A DNA stretch of 64,000 nt from Stratiolaelaps scimitus (Eukaryota > Arthropoda > Arachnida > Mesostigmata > Laelapidae). Made by a program: the position numbers and the translations under genes. The notes under the pieces are model-generated. The model was not told the origin of the DNA, searched no databases, and was given only the letters and a program-made list of their open reading frames with translations. Shown here one piece after another: positions 1 through 12,225 of this stretch. The DNA lies in contig JABWDB010000007.1 of NCBI GenBank assembly GCA_019614645.1, forward strand, positions 6,585,501 through 6,649,500, written 5' to 3'. Every line of letters begins with the position of its first letter. The stretch's first letter is position 1.

Positions 1-194
1 TGCCAGCCATGCTCGACTTGGCCGACATATCCACAGCAAGCGACAACGATGACCACTTTTGAAAATGCTGCGTCGCTTGAGATGCACGCGAGGTGGCCGA
101 ACAATTGAGTGGATCTGACCTTCATTCCGTCGTCTACCTCGAGCCTCACACCTCTCGAGTTCAGTTGCCCGGCATGGCTTGGGTAAGGCTTCAC
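1..194 (-). CDS. Possible further exon running off the left edge
   Basis: On the minus strand an AG at 195-196 (CATACCAG) is followed by an open frame to the end of the window. In phase 0 it begins VKPYPSHAGQLNSRGVRLEV. The phase would follow exon 11, and the intron would be about 320 bp. No domain is recognised, and a second minus frame is also open here. Treat it as a candidate only. Confidence 0.2.
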   Translation of the reverse strand, partial: MKPYPSHAGQLNSRGVRLEVDDGMKVRSTQLFGHLACISSDAAFSKVVIVVACCGYVGQVEHGW

Positions 195-518
195 CTGGTA
201 TGGCTGCCCGTCCATGCTCGCCCTATGAGCGGGAATAACTAGCTGGCTGGCCGTGTGTGCCAATGTATGCGTGTGTGTATACGCCTTGTACTTCCTCGAT
301 GCGGATGTCTGTGGGTCGAGTCACAATTTGGCTGATTGGTACAAAACAACAGTCGGCAAGTAGGGTCCTGCCGAAGACGTCAGCACACATTGCAGTCCAG
401 CCGATACAGTTTGTACATAGAGAATAGATACGAGAAGTGGGGGGATGGGGCAGAGAGTATCGCATCGTGCTGCTCCAGAACAGTGGCCACTGGATGACCA
501 GTGAGGATCTCGCGTGAC

Positions 519-611
519 CTTGCCGCCTTTCTTGCTTTGTGTTATTGCCGGTTGGGGCTGGTAGCCGTCGTTGAAGGCCACGAGGTGGACAGTGGAAGAG
601 CCGACGCCGAT
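519..611 (-). CDS. Exon 11: likely CUB2 closing strand
   Basis: A 93-bp exon, phase 0 on both sides, with acceptor GCTCACATAG and a weaker donor AAG|GTCACG. It encodes IGVGSSTVHLVAFNDGYQPQ followed by PAITQSKKGGK. The STVHLVAFNDGYQ part resembles the closing strand of CUB domains (hydrophobic strand, F-x-D/N-D, then a turn). Its phase fits the end of exon 10. The donor is not a strong consensus, and the open frame continues past it for about 60 codons, so the exon could be longer. Moderate confidence. Confidence 0.5.
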
Positions 612-1706
612 CTATGTGAGCAAGTGAGTGCGTCACCTCGATTTCACCGTCGGATAGCTGTGCAAGGGCAAGTATGTCATGTAGACGAAAATCGTACAAC
701 ATTTGATTACTGATTGACCCGTCCCATTTGATTATCGATACGGGGACCTGAATTGGATCGGTATTGAGACATTGGTGTTTGCACGTTTGAAAGATTACTA
801 TAATTATTCTAGTAACAAGAAAAAAAAGGGTACGATTGTATGAGTTTGTTCGACGATTACTTAACTGAGATTGGTGATAGAAATTAACGTTGTAAGGGGA
901 TCGGTCGGAGAGAAACGCGAGTCACATAGAAACTGCGCAGGTAGTGAGCTCTCCATTGAGGCCAATGGAGAATGTGACGAGACTTCTAATCAACGAATCA
1001 ATGGGTTTGTTTCACACTGTGTTTCGCCACTGTCGTTATTGGCGATTGATTCAATTTGATTTCGGTGACCCCACAAGTAGTGAGTCTGCCTTCAGACGAG
1101 GTATTGGCAAAAAATCTTTCTTCTCATTTTGCAGCATGATTTTCCCTCTCCCATTGAATTTAGTCTCGAGATTCCTTCCTGGTGTTGAAGAGCAGGTAGA
1201 GCATTCACATAGGGATTTGACGCGTACACGATAAAAGCACAGTTTAGATTATGGCTGTCTATGTCACTTAGGGCTTCCCTCTGTCATGCAATGTGTTTCT
1301 TCCGAGCCGGCAAACAAGGTTGGACGAAGGTATAATCTCGCCTCGAATAGGCTGTCTCCGAAATAGGTCACAAATATCATTAGGCTGGCTCGTTTGGAAG
1401 CTGCTGCTAAATTGGGTCATGTACATCGCTATCGTATCACAGGTGTTGTAGTGGTAGACAAAGTACAAACTTGACAAACACCACATATGCTAAAGACTTG
1501 TGTACAGCGACGCATTGAGCTTGGGGAAATGTATGCAAAGAAGTAATTATTGCATACATTATAAATGTGAAGGGCGTCAGGTATGGCGCGTATGCATTTA
1601 TTGTATGAAAACGAAACATGCACCATGTAGTGTTCGAGACGAAAAACATATGTTTTACAAAGTCTAAACCTCCAACTCGCCACTTTCGAATGATATCCTC
1701 ATTTTA
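612..1706. other. Probable intron, nothing recognised
   Basis: Between exon 11 and the mariner element I see no exon, RNA gene or long repeat. Short open frames occur on both strands without domain similarity or good splice sites. Confidence 0.5.
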
Positions 1707-1738
1707 TTAGGGCATACGGTTCGAACTCGCCGCTCTTT
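1707..1738 (+). repeat. Mariner left terminal inverted repeat
   Basis: 32 bp, identical in inverted orientation to 2963-2994. Similarity continues a few bases further after a two-base mismatch. Confidence 0.96.
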
Positions 1739-1793
1739 AAATGCCAATAACCTTTGAACTAAATGAGGTAGAACAAAGATTTTTTGGTATGAG

Positions 1794-2849
1794 TTAGAGG
1801 TACTCTTCAGTTTTATTGCCACACCGATTCCAGCGCTCTGGGAGTTTTGAGATAGCCAAATATTTACCATTTGCATTTCCATATATAATTTCGTTTTCTA
1901 TTGCTTTCGTGAGTAAGTCGACGGTTGCATATGGAACCCCACCTATTGCCCTCTTTAATGCATGGAAACAACCATAATCACATGGGCTTAAATCAGGAGA
2001 ATATGGGGGTTGATGCCATCGCTCGATATTGTTCCCCTCCATCCAGGCCGTAATTTCAACAGTGCGGTGAGGTCTTGCATTGTCGTCGAGTAAACACACT
2101 CGGTGCTGTCGATCCCCACGCAATTTGTTCATCAATCCTTTCAAGAAGCCGAGATATCGGGGAGCATTGAGTTTTTCGTTTGCTGCTAGTATTTCGTAAT
2201 AGCAAACACCCTTGATATCCAGAGCGAGTACCATCAACACCTTTCGTCCGAATCTATCTGGCACTGCCACAGACGTTGCCGCTTCACCTTGTCGGAGCCA
2301 CTGTTTTGCTTGGTCCTTCTCATGGGGTCTATCCAGGCTAACCCATGTCTCGTCTATCGACACGGTGTGCTCTAAGCGACTGGTTTGTTGCGTATAAGTC
2401 TTCAAATTAAATGTCGACCACTCCACACGCATTTTCACCTGCTCAGCGGTCTCAGCAGTATGGGGAACCCATTTTGCTTTGATTTTCTTCATCTTCAGTA
2501 TATTGGTGATAATATTATGACACGTTGACTAAGGAATCCCAGTTTCAGCCGACAAAGACCTCATGGACCAAGCTCTGGTTTGCTCAAAAGCTGCCTTGAT
2601 TCTGTCAATCCGTTTGTCCCTTGTCGCACCTGATTTCTGGTCCCCACCTCGGTGGTCATCGGTGTCCATATCTCCACTGTTAAATCGCTTGCACCAACTT
2701 CCCACCGTTCGCAGGCATAAGGCAGACCTGCCGTACGCGTTCACTAATTGTCGATGGATTTCAGCTGAAGGGTGTTTTTGGAGAAACAAAAACTTGATGT
2801 TTTCCCGTTGATTTTTAGGGGAAATTGAACTTTTTGCTGCAGTGTCCAT
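1794..2849 (-). pseudogene. Mariner transposase (DD34D), interrupted by TAG
   Basis: The reading frame is 351 codons, starting at the ATG that gives MDTAAKSSISPKNQ, with one in-frame TAG (2529-2531, codon 107). The N-terminal part has the paired helix-turn-helix region that binds the inverted repeats. The catalytic part has WVPH, then SIDETW (first Asp), LLDDNARPH (second Asp) and YSPDLSPCDYGCF (third Asp). Exactly 34 residues separate the second and third Asp, the DD34D signature of mariner; Tc1 elements have DD34E. The stop falls after SAETGIP, at the end of the DNA-binding region. The chain from the stop to the C-terminus is otherwise uninterrupted. An in-frame ATG at 2490-2492 would allow only a truncated catalytic domain. 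The element should not be autonomous unless the stop is read through. Confidence 0.95.
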
Positions 2850-2962
2850 CTTTCTGATCGTATTGAAACCACTCAGTGTTCGAAAGGAAGCCATAGTCCT
2901 GCCGCGTACCCACTCCAAAAATGAACGCATTGTATCGCGTAGTTCGGATTATGCGCCATTCG

Positions 2963-2994
2963 AAAGAGCGGCGAGTTCGAACCGTATGCCCTAA
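2963..2994 (-). repeat. Mariner right terminal inverted repeat
   Basis: 32 bp, the inverse of 1707-1738, followed by the TA target duplication. Confidence 0.96.
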
Positions 2995-3002
2995 TAATTG
3001 AT

Positions 3003-3003
3003 C

Positions 3004-3030
<27 letters not shown>
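3003..3030. repeat. (TA)n microsatellite
   Basis: About 14 TA units directly beyond the mariner insertion. Mariner targets TA, so insertion next to a TA tract is expected. Confidence 0.9.
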
Positions 3031-3035
<5 letters not shown>

Positions 3036-3212
3036 TGTCCCCCCGTCCCTATCAACCGCTCACTCACAAACACAGCCTTAATAGCTCAATCAGAATCGGA
3101 CAACTATGAACAGAAGGCAGTGCTTCTGACGCAAATGTTATGTATGTTCTGTTTGTTTGATATCGCCAACCGTTGGACGAACATTGCTGCTGATATAGAT
3201 ATAATGGCTCAC

Positions 3213-3496
3213 CTCATTTCGCTGCATGACGCGAGCTGTTCCGTTATAGACGATCGTCGGTCTCTGACCGTTCTCCATCTGACCGCAGATTCGGAGGGAT
3301 GACGCCACGCCTCCCGTAGAGCCTACGCCAGGCGAGCCAGTTGATGCTCGATCAATGAGCCCACCACTCGTGGCGCCACTACCACTGATAGTTCCGGCCG
3401 ATCCCGATGGCGACAGGGTCAATTCGACGTAATCGTAAAGGCACTGGACCTGCCACTCCACGTCGATCGACTCGAAGAACACGAATATACGCTGGC
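3213..3496 (-). CDS. Exon 10: CUB2 core with Gly/Ser-rich insert
   Basis: A 284-bp exon with acceptor TAATTGTAG and donor GAG|GTGAGC, entering after one base and leaving in phase 0. It encodes QRIFVFFESIDVEWQVQCLY leading into DYVEL. This is a recognisable CUB core with the third cysteine. About 40 residues of Gly, Ser, Thr and Ala (SGSAGTISGSGATSGG and similar) follow, then SLRICGQMENGQRPTIVY with the fourth cysteine, and NGT as a glycosylation site. The insert falls in the loop between the C-DYVEL strand and R-ICG, a place where CUB domains tolerate length changes. The closing strand of the domain is in the exon at 519. Confidence 0.88.
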
Positions 3497-4731
3497 CTAC
3501 AATTACATTCGATTGTGCATCAAGAAAGAGAACAACAGCAACACCATTATTAGCGAGCAATTAGCGAATAGGCGAAATATTTTACTCGGCGATCAATTGG
3601 AAAAGCGAGAACGGACAGTCTGCGGTGGTGTCCGTGCGTTTGAAGAAAATTTCCCCCTGTGAAAAACAAAAAGTTCCCTATGAAAAGGGAGTTGAAACAC
3701 AGCTGAGAAGACAAGCAAATGCAGCTATTTGCTACTGTCGATGTTCTACATGCTTTACTTGGTAGTTGATGAGGTGTTCCAGCTAACATTCAACTTCATG
3801 TAGAGATCAAGTCCGACTTGTTCAATTCTCAGATCTTCCCCCGGGGGCCCTTCGTGGCCAGTTCGGTCATTTCTTTGATTAGGATTTCATGGGATTAGGT
3901 CATGGTTGCTAACGTAGTATCCTCATGTACTAGTAATGTCAGATTGAGTTGTCTCAGAATTGCCGATTACTTCGTTAAACAACGCTAGACTATTGAAGAC
4001 TATTATCGAGTTTGGCTTACACCGAGCCTTCCAATTAGCAGCTTCGAATCCAGTCTAAAGCTGTGTTGTTTACAATGTGACATCCTCTCATCGGAGATAA
4101 ACCGCCTTCTTAAGTGTTCTGGCCCGTACATCCGCCCGACTCACTATGCAAGAGAGATAACATATAGATGTGAGCAGATATCCCTATCAAAGAAGCAAGC
4201 CACAATCATGTTGAGGGGCACTCCCGAGCTAGCAAGCGGCCCCAGCTTGTTGCCTATATAGGCCAGAGCTACGAGCAAGTTATTTCTACACAAAACCAAT
4301 ACCTCGTGCCGTCTACCTCTCGAAGGAACCTCTCCCAACGGTCTGCTCGCATTACGGCATTTCCCGTGCAACTGCCATGCCCTTGAGACGCACCGTTACG
4401 TATTGTAATTTGGAGGGACGTTACGCAATATATATATATATATGTATATATTTGTTTTTTTAGTGTGTGGTGTCTTCTTTGTTCTCTGCAGATACGGGGA
4501 CAACTAATATCACCTTTTCTATTTCGGACCGTTTATGTGATTTTGGATGGAAATTATTCACCCTATACGCATAACGTACGGCCAGTCGGAAGAGTCACTC
4601 TGCCGCACCACGGTGTCAAACGCTGTTGCCGAATAACTGGGGGGGGGGGGCTATCATCTCGACGCTGCTGGCTCGTTTCAAAAGGTCCACGCAGCTGCTT
4701 TGTATGCGTCTAGTGATGCTTGGTCGAGACG

Positions 4732-4765
4732 GCGGCGGCGGCGGTGGTGGCGGTGGTGGTGTTGG
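4732..4765. repeat. GGC/GGT trinucleotide repeat
   Basis: An impure run of GGC and GGT units ending in GGTGTTGGCGGGG, with a run of ten G about 80 bp upstream. Low-complexity only. Confidence 0.8.
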
Positions 4766-7004
4766 CGGGGACATCGATATTCGTTGCTGCGGTGAACAAC
4801 TCTAGCGTTGGATTCTAATATAGCGATTCCTATTCTGTGCTATATACTGATCTCAGCCCAGAGCACTATTCTACTGGGTCGGTCCGATCGCGCTGTGAAC
4901 TCAATAAGACGATATTTAAAAACGGGCCTAACGCACCGTGGCGATCCGTTCGGGCGTCATTTCTCTAGTCTTCAATATAGAGACGCATCAGAATCCTCTG
5001 ACAAGGGGAATTGTGACACATCAATCGAGAGTCTGGTTGTACGCGACCCTACGCAGGCGCTCCAGGGTCAGTAGCCCAAACAAATGCTTGGCTCATCGAC
5101 GTGTGAAAACCATCTCACACATACGATGTTCAACGACCAGCAGCCACAACAACTATACTTCACTTGACCACTAAAAACAAAACAACATTTCAATGTTAAC
5201 ATCTGAACGATAGGACTAAGCGTTATCGATGGACACGTTATATACTTTAGGCAGAGTCACATATCTGCGATATGACGTCCACATCTGCATTATCACTGCG
5301 CATTGAATATATGCTATCCGCTAGGAAAATGTATTTCATCCAACACTACGCCGACTGTAAACCAATAGAATAAATAGAAACGGCTGAAAGATGTCGAAAA
5401 GTTTCAAGCCCTGCCCTGATAACGAGAGGCTAGTCCAGACCTCCAGAGCAATCGTCTACACTTAATCACCCATGACTAGGCGTTCATTGCTTCATCATGC
5501 GTGTTCAGTGTACGCATCAACATACACGCATCTGTGCAGACTGTGCGGCAGGTACCCACACAATACTGATCGGTAAGTTTAGCGGCTAAACCGGTGAAAC
5601 TCAAGGGGGTGCACCTGGCAGGCGAACGGTGAACTTTTTCATCAGCGACAACTTGAAAACGTGAAACAACAGCAACAACAAGGATGACGATCAATTCGGT
5701 AGACGCCCATCAATATTCTAAATTGTACTTTTGACGCGTGTTTAGCGAACACGGCTTCAAAAGTGATTTAATATCTACTGGTCGAGTCACCCTATGCTAG
5801 TATGACCGTAATCGAGGCTCTGATATTTCTGCCCTACAGAGAGAAATTATCAATATATCATATTTGAGGTGTTCGCAACAATAAATATACTATCTGGCCA
5901 TCAAGTGACGTCGAAATTAACACGAGTATTCGCATATGTGGTCGAGATCCGACAGAGTGTGGAAAGGTGGAATTCAAGTTAGTGAATTGTTGATTATACT
6001 ATGAATTAGAATCAAATCATGTAATGATACGCCAATATTGTCCGCGAGATTATAAAATGTTTCATAAGTGATTAATAACCCAATATATATATGTATATAT
6101 ATATATACAGAATTAATTAACAACGTCCACGACTGTTGTGGAGTCCACCGATGTGAGCGGAGACTCTAGCCAAAGTAACCTTGTGATCAAACGAAGGTTG
6201 TGTAATCGTTCCGAGTTAATCCGCCCGGAAAGCCCATCACGGACTACCACCTCAAAGCTAAGCGTTGAAGAGACATATCGACCTGCCAATGCGATATCTT
6301 CACCAGCATGACTGATATGCTATACAAATTGCACCTACCGTTACCGTACATTCAAACCATTGGATTAGTACCATTCAATTTTCCCGTCGCTGACGTGGTC
6401 GTTACGTTGAATACGAATGCACATGCGCTCGATACCTATGCGGTCGTAAACGTGTGACTAGAATAATGCAAAATCTAAGAGCGGGTGAAGGTGCTGTTGA
6501 ACGACATCATCTCGAAGATTGCCGCTAGAGGTCAACAACCAATGAGGGGTGAACAATACAACACAATACAAATACACCTTTACTAACCACAAGGGGTGCT
6601 ACAGAGATTATTATAGAAATTACATAAATTGGTAGAAGCGAAGGGAATTTTTACAATTGTGGTAATGGCAAATGTCCACTTCCTAAATACAATTAAAAAA
6701 ATAAGTTCTGGAGAGAGAAAGAGCTAATTTAAGCGTATCACATCGCAGCCGATATTCGCTGTTCATTTCATGCTTGGCATGACAGCAAAGATAAACCATA
6801 AGGTAACGCAAATTTTTAATGATAGAAGCAACTCAACCGGTAATTATTGGCTATGAGGAACAATACAAACAAATGGCATATCCCCATTCGACGGAGGACT
6901 CTTATATTAGGCAGGAAAATGGTCCTCTATTTTGTGTACTTTTGTTTGTAGTAGTTTCATTGGGTTAAGTTAGGGCCTCCGAACTTTAAGACGCATTTTA
7001 ATAC

Positions 7005-7026
7005 AAATAATAATAATAATAATAAC
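7005..7026. repeat. (AAT)n microsatellite
   Basis: About seven AAT units inside the exon 9 to exon 10 intron. Confidence 0.9.
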
Positions 7027-7498
7027 AGGCACTTAATTTCAAAGGTATATTATTACACAGATTGAGTATTTTCTTCGTCGTACGAACATCCCGTTCACTT
7101 CGTCACTAATTCATGGCGTAAACGTGATATTCTCTAGGGGAAGAGATGATTAACACACTTTATTGCCGATATGAATTTTTTGGTTGTGTGTTTGTTCGTT
7201 TTGGATCTGGTCGTGGTTTCTATTATTTTTAAAAAAAATATTGAACATCTTTTCGACCATGGACGGCTGCTTTAATCCTGTGGAGAATTTCGTATTTTTA
7301 TATCAATAATACGACGCTTCCACAATGGGTTGTGAGACAATAATAATGAAGTCGAATCTTATTCTATTCAGTATACGCGCCTCACGGGCGTTGCACCGCC
7401 CGCAGGCCCGTGACGGCCATATTATAATGTTGTCACGGCTGCTTTGCAGCCACAATCAAAAATCAGATCTCCATCAGTGTCCATCAAACACTACTATA

Positions 7499-7596
7499 GT
7501 TCGAGTCCCGCTGCGTGATGACATATGAGAGAGCTTAAACATTGTGAAATTGCAGCTTCTTTAATAAACCAATAAAGCTTACCTTACCTTACTAAA
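7499..7596 (+). repeat. tRNA-derived SINE-like copy 1
   Basis: It starts with a Pol III B-box-like GTTCGAGTCCCGC. A body follows with CGTGATGACATATGAGAGA, GCTTAAAC and TTTAATAAACCAATAAA, and it ends in a CTTAC repeat tail. The same order of blocks occurs on the minus strand at 53.6 kb and, without the B box, at 19.8 kb. The tRNA-like head upstream is not clear in this copy. Confidence 0.65.
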
Positions 7597-8465
7597 TAAT
7601 GTCCCCTAACATTTTTCGGCCTGCGTAATTATGGCTACCCAAAACAAGAGCCGAGCCCATTGCAAATGACAGAGTCATTTGGATACGTACCAAAAATCGT
7701 GTTAAATTCTTTGACAGCGTTGGGCTTCAAATTTACTCCGTAGAAAATAATCAATTATACCAAACTCAAACACGTACATTACAAGCACAGTCAAGGTAGG
7801 TGAAGTCCTGATGCCTGAAACAGTTCAACGTCTATGTAGAAAGTCCAAGGTGAAAGAGGCCTCGAACATCGTCGTCTAGTTGACAAACGCCCGTGAAGAA
7901 GAAGCTCACTGACGATAAAAGAGGGCCACGTTTGCTGCTGTTGCTACTGCTGTAAGTTCCTAAGGGAGAAAACTCAACTCCTCGCATTTTTACGTCATAT
8001 CTAAAAATATGACAGGAAGGGAACTCCTCGTGTTCATTCGCATTCATATTGTTCGGATGGAAATGTTTCGCCTATCGTTCTCTATAGGGAACAGAATTTC
8101 ACATAATGGTGAAAAGAACTTTATCAAGACCCTTGACCTTCGGGTGACTCATCGTCTGCAAGCATAAACTTGACCTTCATAGACAATTCGTTTTTAGTGA
8201 TCTTGCTATTGTAGGCAACCGGCTGAGGCTATTTCGACGAATGGAGATCGCTTGGCAAGCGATTGTGTTATATGTTAGCGAGTTGCTAGATTTGCAGTTG
8301 GACCGTATGCAGTTGAGTATATAGTCTTACAAAGTCTTAATTTTTTGCCCTGATGCGCACACATACCTTTTTCGGGTTATGATAAAATTGAAGACTCGCA
8401 TGTGTAAACAATCAGTACTAGAAGATATGATTATGTTTACGCACCTCGGCTCGTAAACATCACAT

Positions 8466-8469
<4 letters not shown>

Positions 8470-8502
<33 letters not shown>
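8470..8502. repeat. (TA)n microsatellite
   Basis: About 16 TA units. The open frames through it read as Tyr-Ile repeats and are not coding. Confidence 0.93.
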
Positions 8503-8505
<3 letters not shown>

Positions 8506-10156
8506 CGGATGGCACAGGGAACTCTTTGGGATAATAGCGAAAGATCTCAGTACAGTCATACAATACTGATGATTGCGGAGTCATCCACTTTCTCTTAAGA
8601 CAACGGCAAAGGTTTGATGGATTCCTTAAAAATGTATGCAAATACGAATTTTCTTTGCCAATTTTTACAGAATCTCCTTACAGGCCTATTCTGGTATTCG
8701 GCTGAGCCACAAACGTTGCTGATGCTTGTAGACTGTTGTATGCGACACTTCGTTTACTTTTAAATGTCCCTGTGAATTTTCTGATCGCACCAAACTAACA
8801 ATGCCTAGCAACGCAGAAGAAAAGCTCCTCCAGCTGAATTCACCTTTCTATACTCCTCGACTTCATCGTATAAAGGAGCCGGTGGGCGAATTTTTGTCCT
8901 CGATCCCTTCCAACCTTTGACGCGGCAATGGAAGAGTTACGGCGCACACCACGTAAAAGGAGAGTGTGCAGCACTGCGAGTGGCTTTAATAACAAGCGCA
9001 GGCGAACGAGGACAAGAGGTCGTGTCCGTCCTATAAGTGCGTATACGTCTCCGTCATCTCCTTTGAAGTTGTCACTAGGGTCATATAATGACACAAAGGG
9101 CCAGGAGACAGAGCCGTACCGCCACAGCTTCGTGCTGCGCTGGAGATAACACGAGACAGACAAATGGCTGCTTGCGGACTAGCTCATTCTGGCATTTTGG
9201 GTTGGCTAGTCTAGTCTAGACTCTCGAAGTGCGGAAGCTATCGCAAAAGTCATCCTGAATAAAGTCGCTTGATTCCAAGCCAGCTGGCTAGCTATCTAGA
9301 TTGACATCTCCTGGGAGACAAATCGCCCTCGAGAACGAGATTAGCTAAAGCGCCGCTGCTGCTACTGCTGTTGTTGTTGCGGCGGCGGCGGCCTCCATCA
9401 CCGCCTCCCTGCCACGTGTACACTGTCAGGTACGTTAACTTAATAATTGCACTTGCTGCAAGTGTATTAGTCCTTCTCGGGTTGCCGTTCCGGAAGCAGC
9501 GCCCCCGCAACAGCTCACCTAGCGACGCCCTGACGACAGTACAGTATCCGTCGCGCCACGCTGTCGGCGAAAGCACGTGCTGCAACGCCCTGCAGTCGTG
9601 CAGCCGTTCGGGCTCCATGGCAGCCAGACTGGCGCCCCCCGTCCCCCCCCGCTGGTCGATGGAAAAGACATGGATGCTTTGTTGTTATACTGATCTTGAT
9701 ATATATACGTGATAATAGTCTAGTTCCTGTGCGAGCTTATTCGACGAATAAGCTGATCAAGCTTCATATAGGGAGGATTCTCAAAGCAGGGCTTATCAAT
9801 GCTCAAAGCGCTTTTTTTTTCTCTTACCACTGTTTTACCAGCCAGTTGCATCACATCACTAATGGGATGGGTGATCGAATTACAAATTATTCAAACGAGC
9901 TCTAACAGGGCCACATTCTGTTTTTTTTGCCGACACGAGGCTTCCGCCCGCTCCGGAGGTTACCGATAATTTGCATCATGTTGATAAACGTCGGCTGGAG
10001 CCTGCCGCAATGTCTGCATGAATACACATGAGGTACACCCGGGTGTAATCAAATTTCCAGCACCGCATTATGACAACATAAACATAGTGCAGAGATATGT
10101 AGCACCTCGATAATTCCTAGCAAGAATCAATTCATGTCGATACTGATGTGACCTAC

Positions 10157-10285
10157 CAGGTTCAGCGACGATATTCTTTGTGTAGTGCAGGTTGTCAAGG
10201 TACGGCGCATCGGGAGCTGGAGTCCGCAGGAAGCCGGCCACTCCTGAAGGGCTCGTAAGCGTCGAATTGAGAGAGGATGGAACAA
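10157..10285 (-). CDS. Exon 9: CUB2 N-terminal segment, cysteine-free
   Basis: A 129-bp exon, acceptor CATTTCATTTCAG and donor CCTG|GTAGGT, in phase 1 on both sides as required by its neighbours. The peptide runs LTSPSGVAGFLRTPAPDAPY and then LDNLHYTKNIVAEPG. It corresponds to the start of a CUB domain (the SP.G......P.apY region and the strand before the I.V.F.S motif). It lacks both cysteines that CUB domains usually have here. NST is a possible glycosylation site. No stop occurs in frame; the other two frames are interrupted. Confidence 0.82.
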
Positions 10286-11677
10286 CTGAAATGAAATGAG
10301 AGAAACAGCGCGCGAGATGAAGAGAGAAAGTTAGAGGGAGGGAAAGAAGATACGAGTGTTAATCTGAGCGCACCGCCTTCCGATGAGCTCTGACTGGCCG
10401 AAGCTCTCCTGTTGGAAGATGTACGCATGTCAAGGAAACTTTACGCATACCGATACTATGCTCTACCTGCGTCACTCTACCTCCATCGCCCTCATTCAGT
10501 TGCGGGGCCAACAACAGCAGCAATGATATGTGACAACACATTGGGAAGAGGACGAGGAGGTACGTTTGACGTCGCAACTAAAAGTCATTACTCTGCCATT
10601 ATGCACTTGCCCGGGTAATGCGCAAGGTCACCGCCAGCGTCCAAGGTCACAAGAACACTCGGCACCGCAACAGTGCTAAGTGCCGCAGAACGCGAGCGGG
10701 CACTAATGGAAAGCCCCTCGTCATTGCGACCCTCGGCAATCCCCTCGAGGAAAATGGACCTTGCTAGCCGAATGAAAAGCAAATAGTTCGTCTTTGTAGA
10801 GCAAACTAATCTAGTAAATGCAAAGATTGTTACAGAGAAAGCACGTTGGCCGAAAAACAACAAATCAAATGCGAGACATAACGAATAGCAACAACGGACT
10901 TGAGCTCAATGTTGAGCTCCGTCAAAGCACGTTTGTCGTATGGGGAGGCGGTATCATGCTTGCCACTGCATACTGTGGGGGCTGCGCGGGTTGTAGCGTC
11001 CACCGGACTGACCCCCGATGTACTCAGAGGGTGAAATTCGATTTGTACCCTAAATATATAGATGTTCGCGAAAACACTAGTATTTGCGTAAGCCCTCCGC
11101 GTTTGCTGGCCTCCAAAGGCACTTCAGTAGTCCTAATAGCTGCAACTAACAAATTGATTCTGTATTCTATCGTTTATTAGTCCATTGTGAACATATAAAA
11201 CAAGCAGAAAACGATTCGCTTCCCGTGGGTAGTGCTCGCCTACAATGTATCTGCAATTCTCTCCCTCTAAAACACCCCTAATCAATTCCGATTGTTCATT
11301 TTGAGGGTCCACCTTCAGATAGTGTGCACTCCCAAATTGATGACTAGATCAGTCAAACCCACACGTGTTCAAGAGACGACGTTGAAGTACGTCCATATAG
11401 TTTATGCCCGTATGTACATGAACTAGTGTTCAACTTGGTGATTCATTTAGGCTTGCCTGGATCGCCTCGTCTGTCGTCAACCTTGTCGAGACTCTTTTCC
11501 GGCCAAATGACTGTTTACTATTCTCCTGGCTGCACGTAAATATATTTATGTACATTTGCGCTCTTCTCTCAAATCACTTCGCATGGTACAGGGCCAAAGG
11601 CAATTAGTTTAGTCGACATAGTATTATCGGAACGGTATATATTCTCCTCTTCTTTCCAAGAGGAATTCTTCTCTTGT

Positions 11678-11694
11678 CACACACACACACACAC
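11678..11694. repeat. (AC)n microsatellite
   Basis: About eight AC units inside the GC-rich block. Confidence 0.9.
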
Positions 11695-12206
11695 CCAAAG
11701 TCACAGTCACAGTTACACAGTGACACATACAGCGACATCTGGTCCCCAAGCCTCGGGCTTCGAGCCTCCGGACAGCCGACCCCTGGCGCTGGATTGACGT
11801 CGGTGGCTGTGTCAGGTCCACATCGCTAACTGGCTACTGCTCTCCCAGCCGCTCGGCTGGTCGGTCGTCCCTCTGCCCCTTCAATCTTTCACGAATCTGT
11901 AAGGCTGTGGCTGTCTCTCCTTGTATCTGTGTGTTTCTGAGTCGTGGAAGAGGAGGAGGTGGTAGCTGTTCGATGAATGGATGGATGGAAAGTGGATCTC
12001 GAGGAAGACGAGCAAGCAAGGACAAGCAGAGAGACAAACGGACACGGTTCGGCGCGCGGCTCGGCCGGCCGGCCGGCCGCTTCGTCGGCCGTGACCGCTG
12101 CCGTAGCTGCTACCAACGGGAGCGACGGCGATGGCAGCGGCGTGCCGCGGTCACAGCCCGAGAAAGAGAATAGACAGCCACTGCGTGGAAGATTGAGGCC
12201 TTGTGC

Positions 12207-12225
12207 TGCTGCTGCTGCTGCTGCT
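12207..12225. repeat. (CTG)n repeat
   Basis: Six perfect CTG/GCT units. They read as poly-Ala, poly-Leu, poly-Cys or poly-Ser depending on frame. Confidence 0.9.

Larger units (their letters stand above)
1707..2994 (-). mobile_element. Mariner transposon, near full length, one nonsense codon
   Basis: The element is 1288 bp, the usual size for mariner. It begins TTAGGGCATACGG and ends with the inverse. The terminal inverted repeats (1707-1738 and 2963-2994) are identical over 32 bp, and a TA duplication flanks both ends (1705-1706 and 2995-2996). The transposase is on the minus strand, the same direction as the host gene. Perfect TIRs and a nearly open transposase point to a young insertion. 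A (TA)n tract begins only a few bases beyond the right end. Confidence 0.96.
3497..10156 (-). other. Intron between exons 9 and 10
   Basis: 6.7 kb. It holds (TA)n tracts near 4430, 6083 and 8470, an AAT repeat near 7005, a GGC/GGT block near 4730, a SINE-like copy at 7499 and a GC-rich patch at 8.9-9.7 kb. No exon could be supported. Confidence 0.7.

Noticed and set aside
223..702. 159-codon minus frame at the left end
   Set aside because: A different minus frame in the same place gives the phase-compatible CUB-like exon 11. This one has no domain.
5600..5670. Minus-strand segment TTTTCAAG|...CCAG|GTGCAC as a small exon
   Set aside because: Its peptide has no CUB or CTLD feature, and exons 9 and 10 already join in frame without it.
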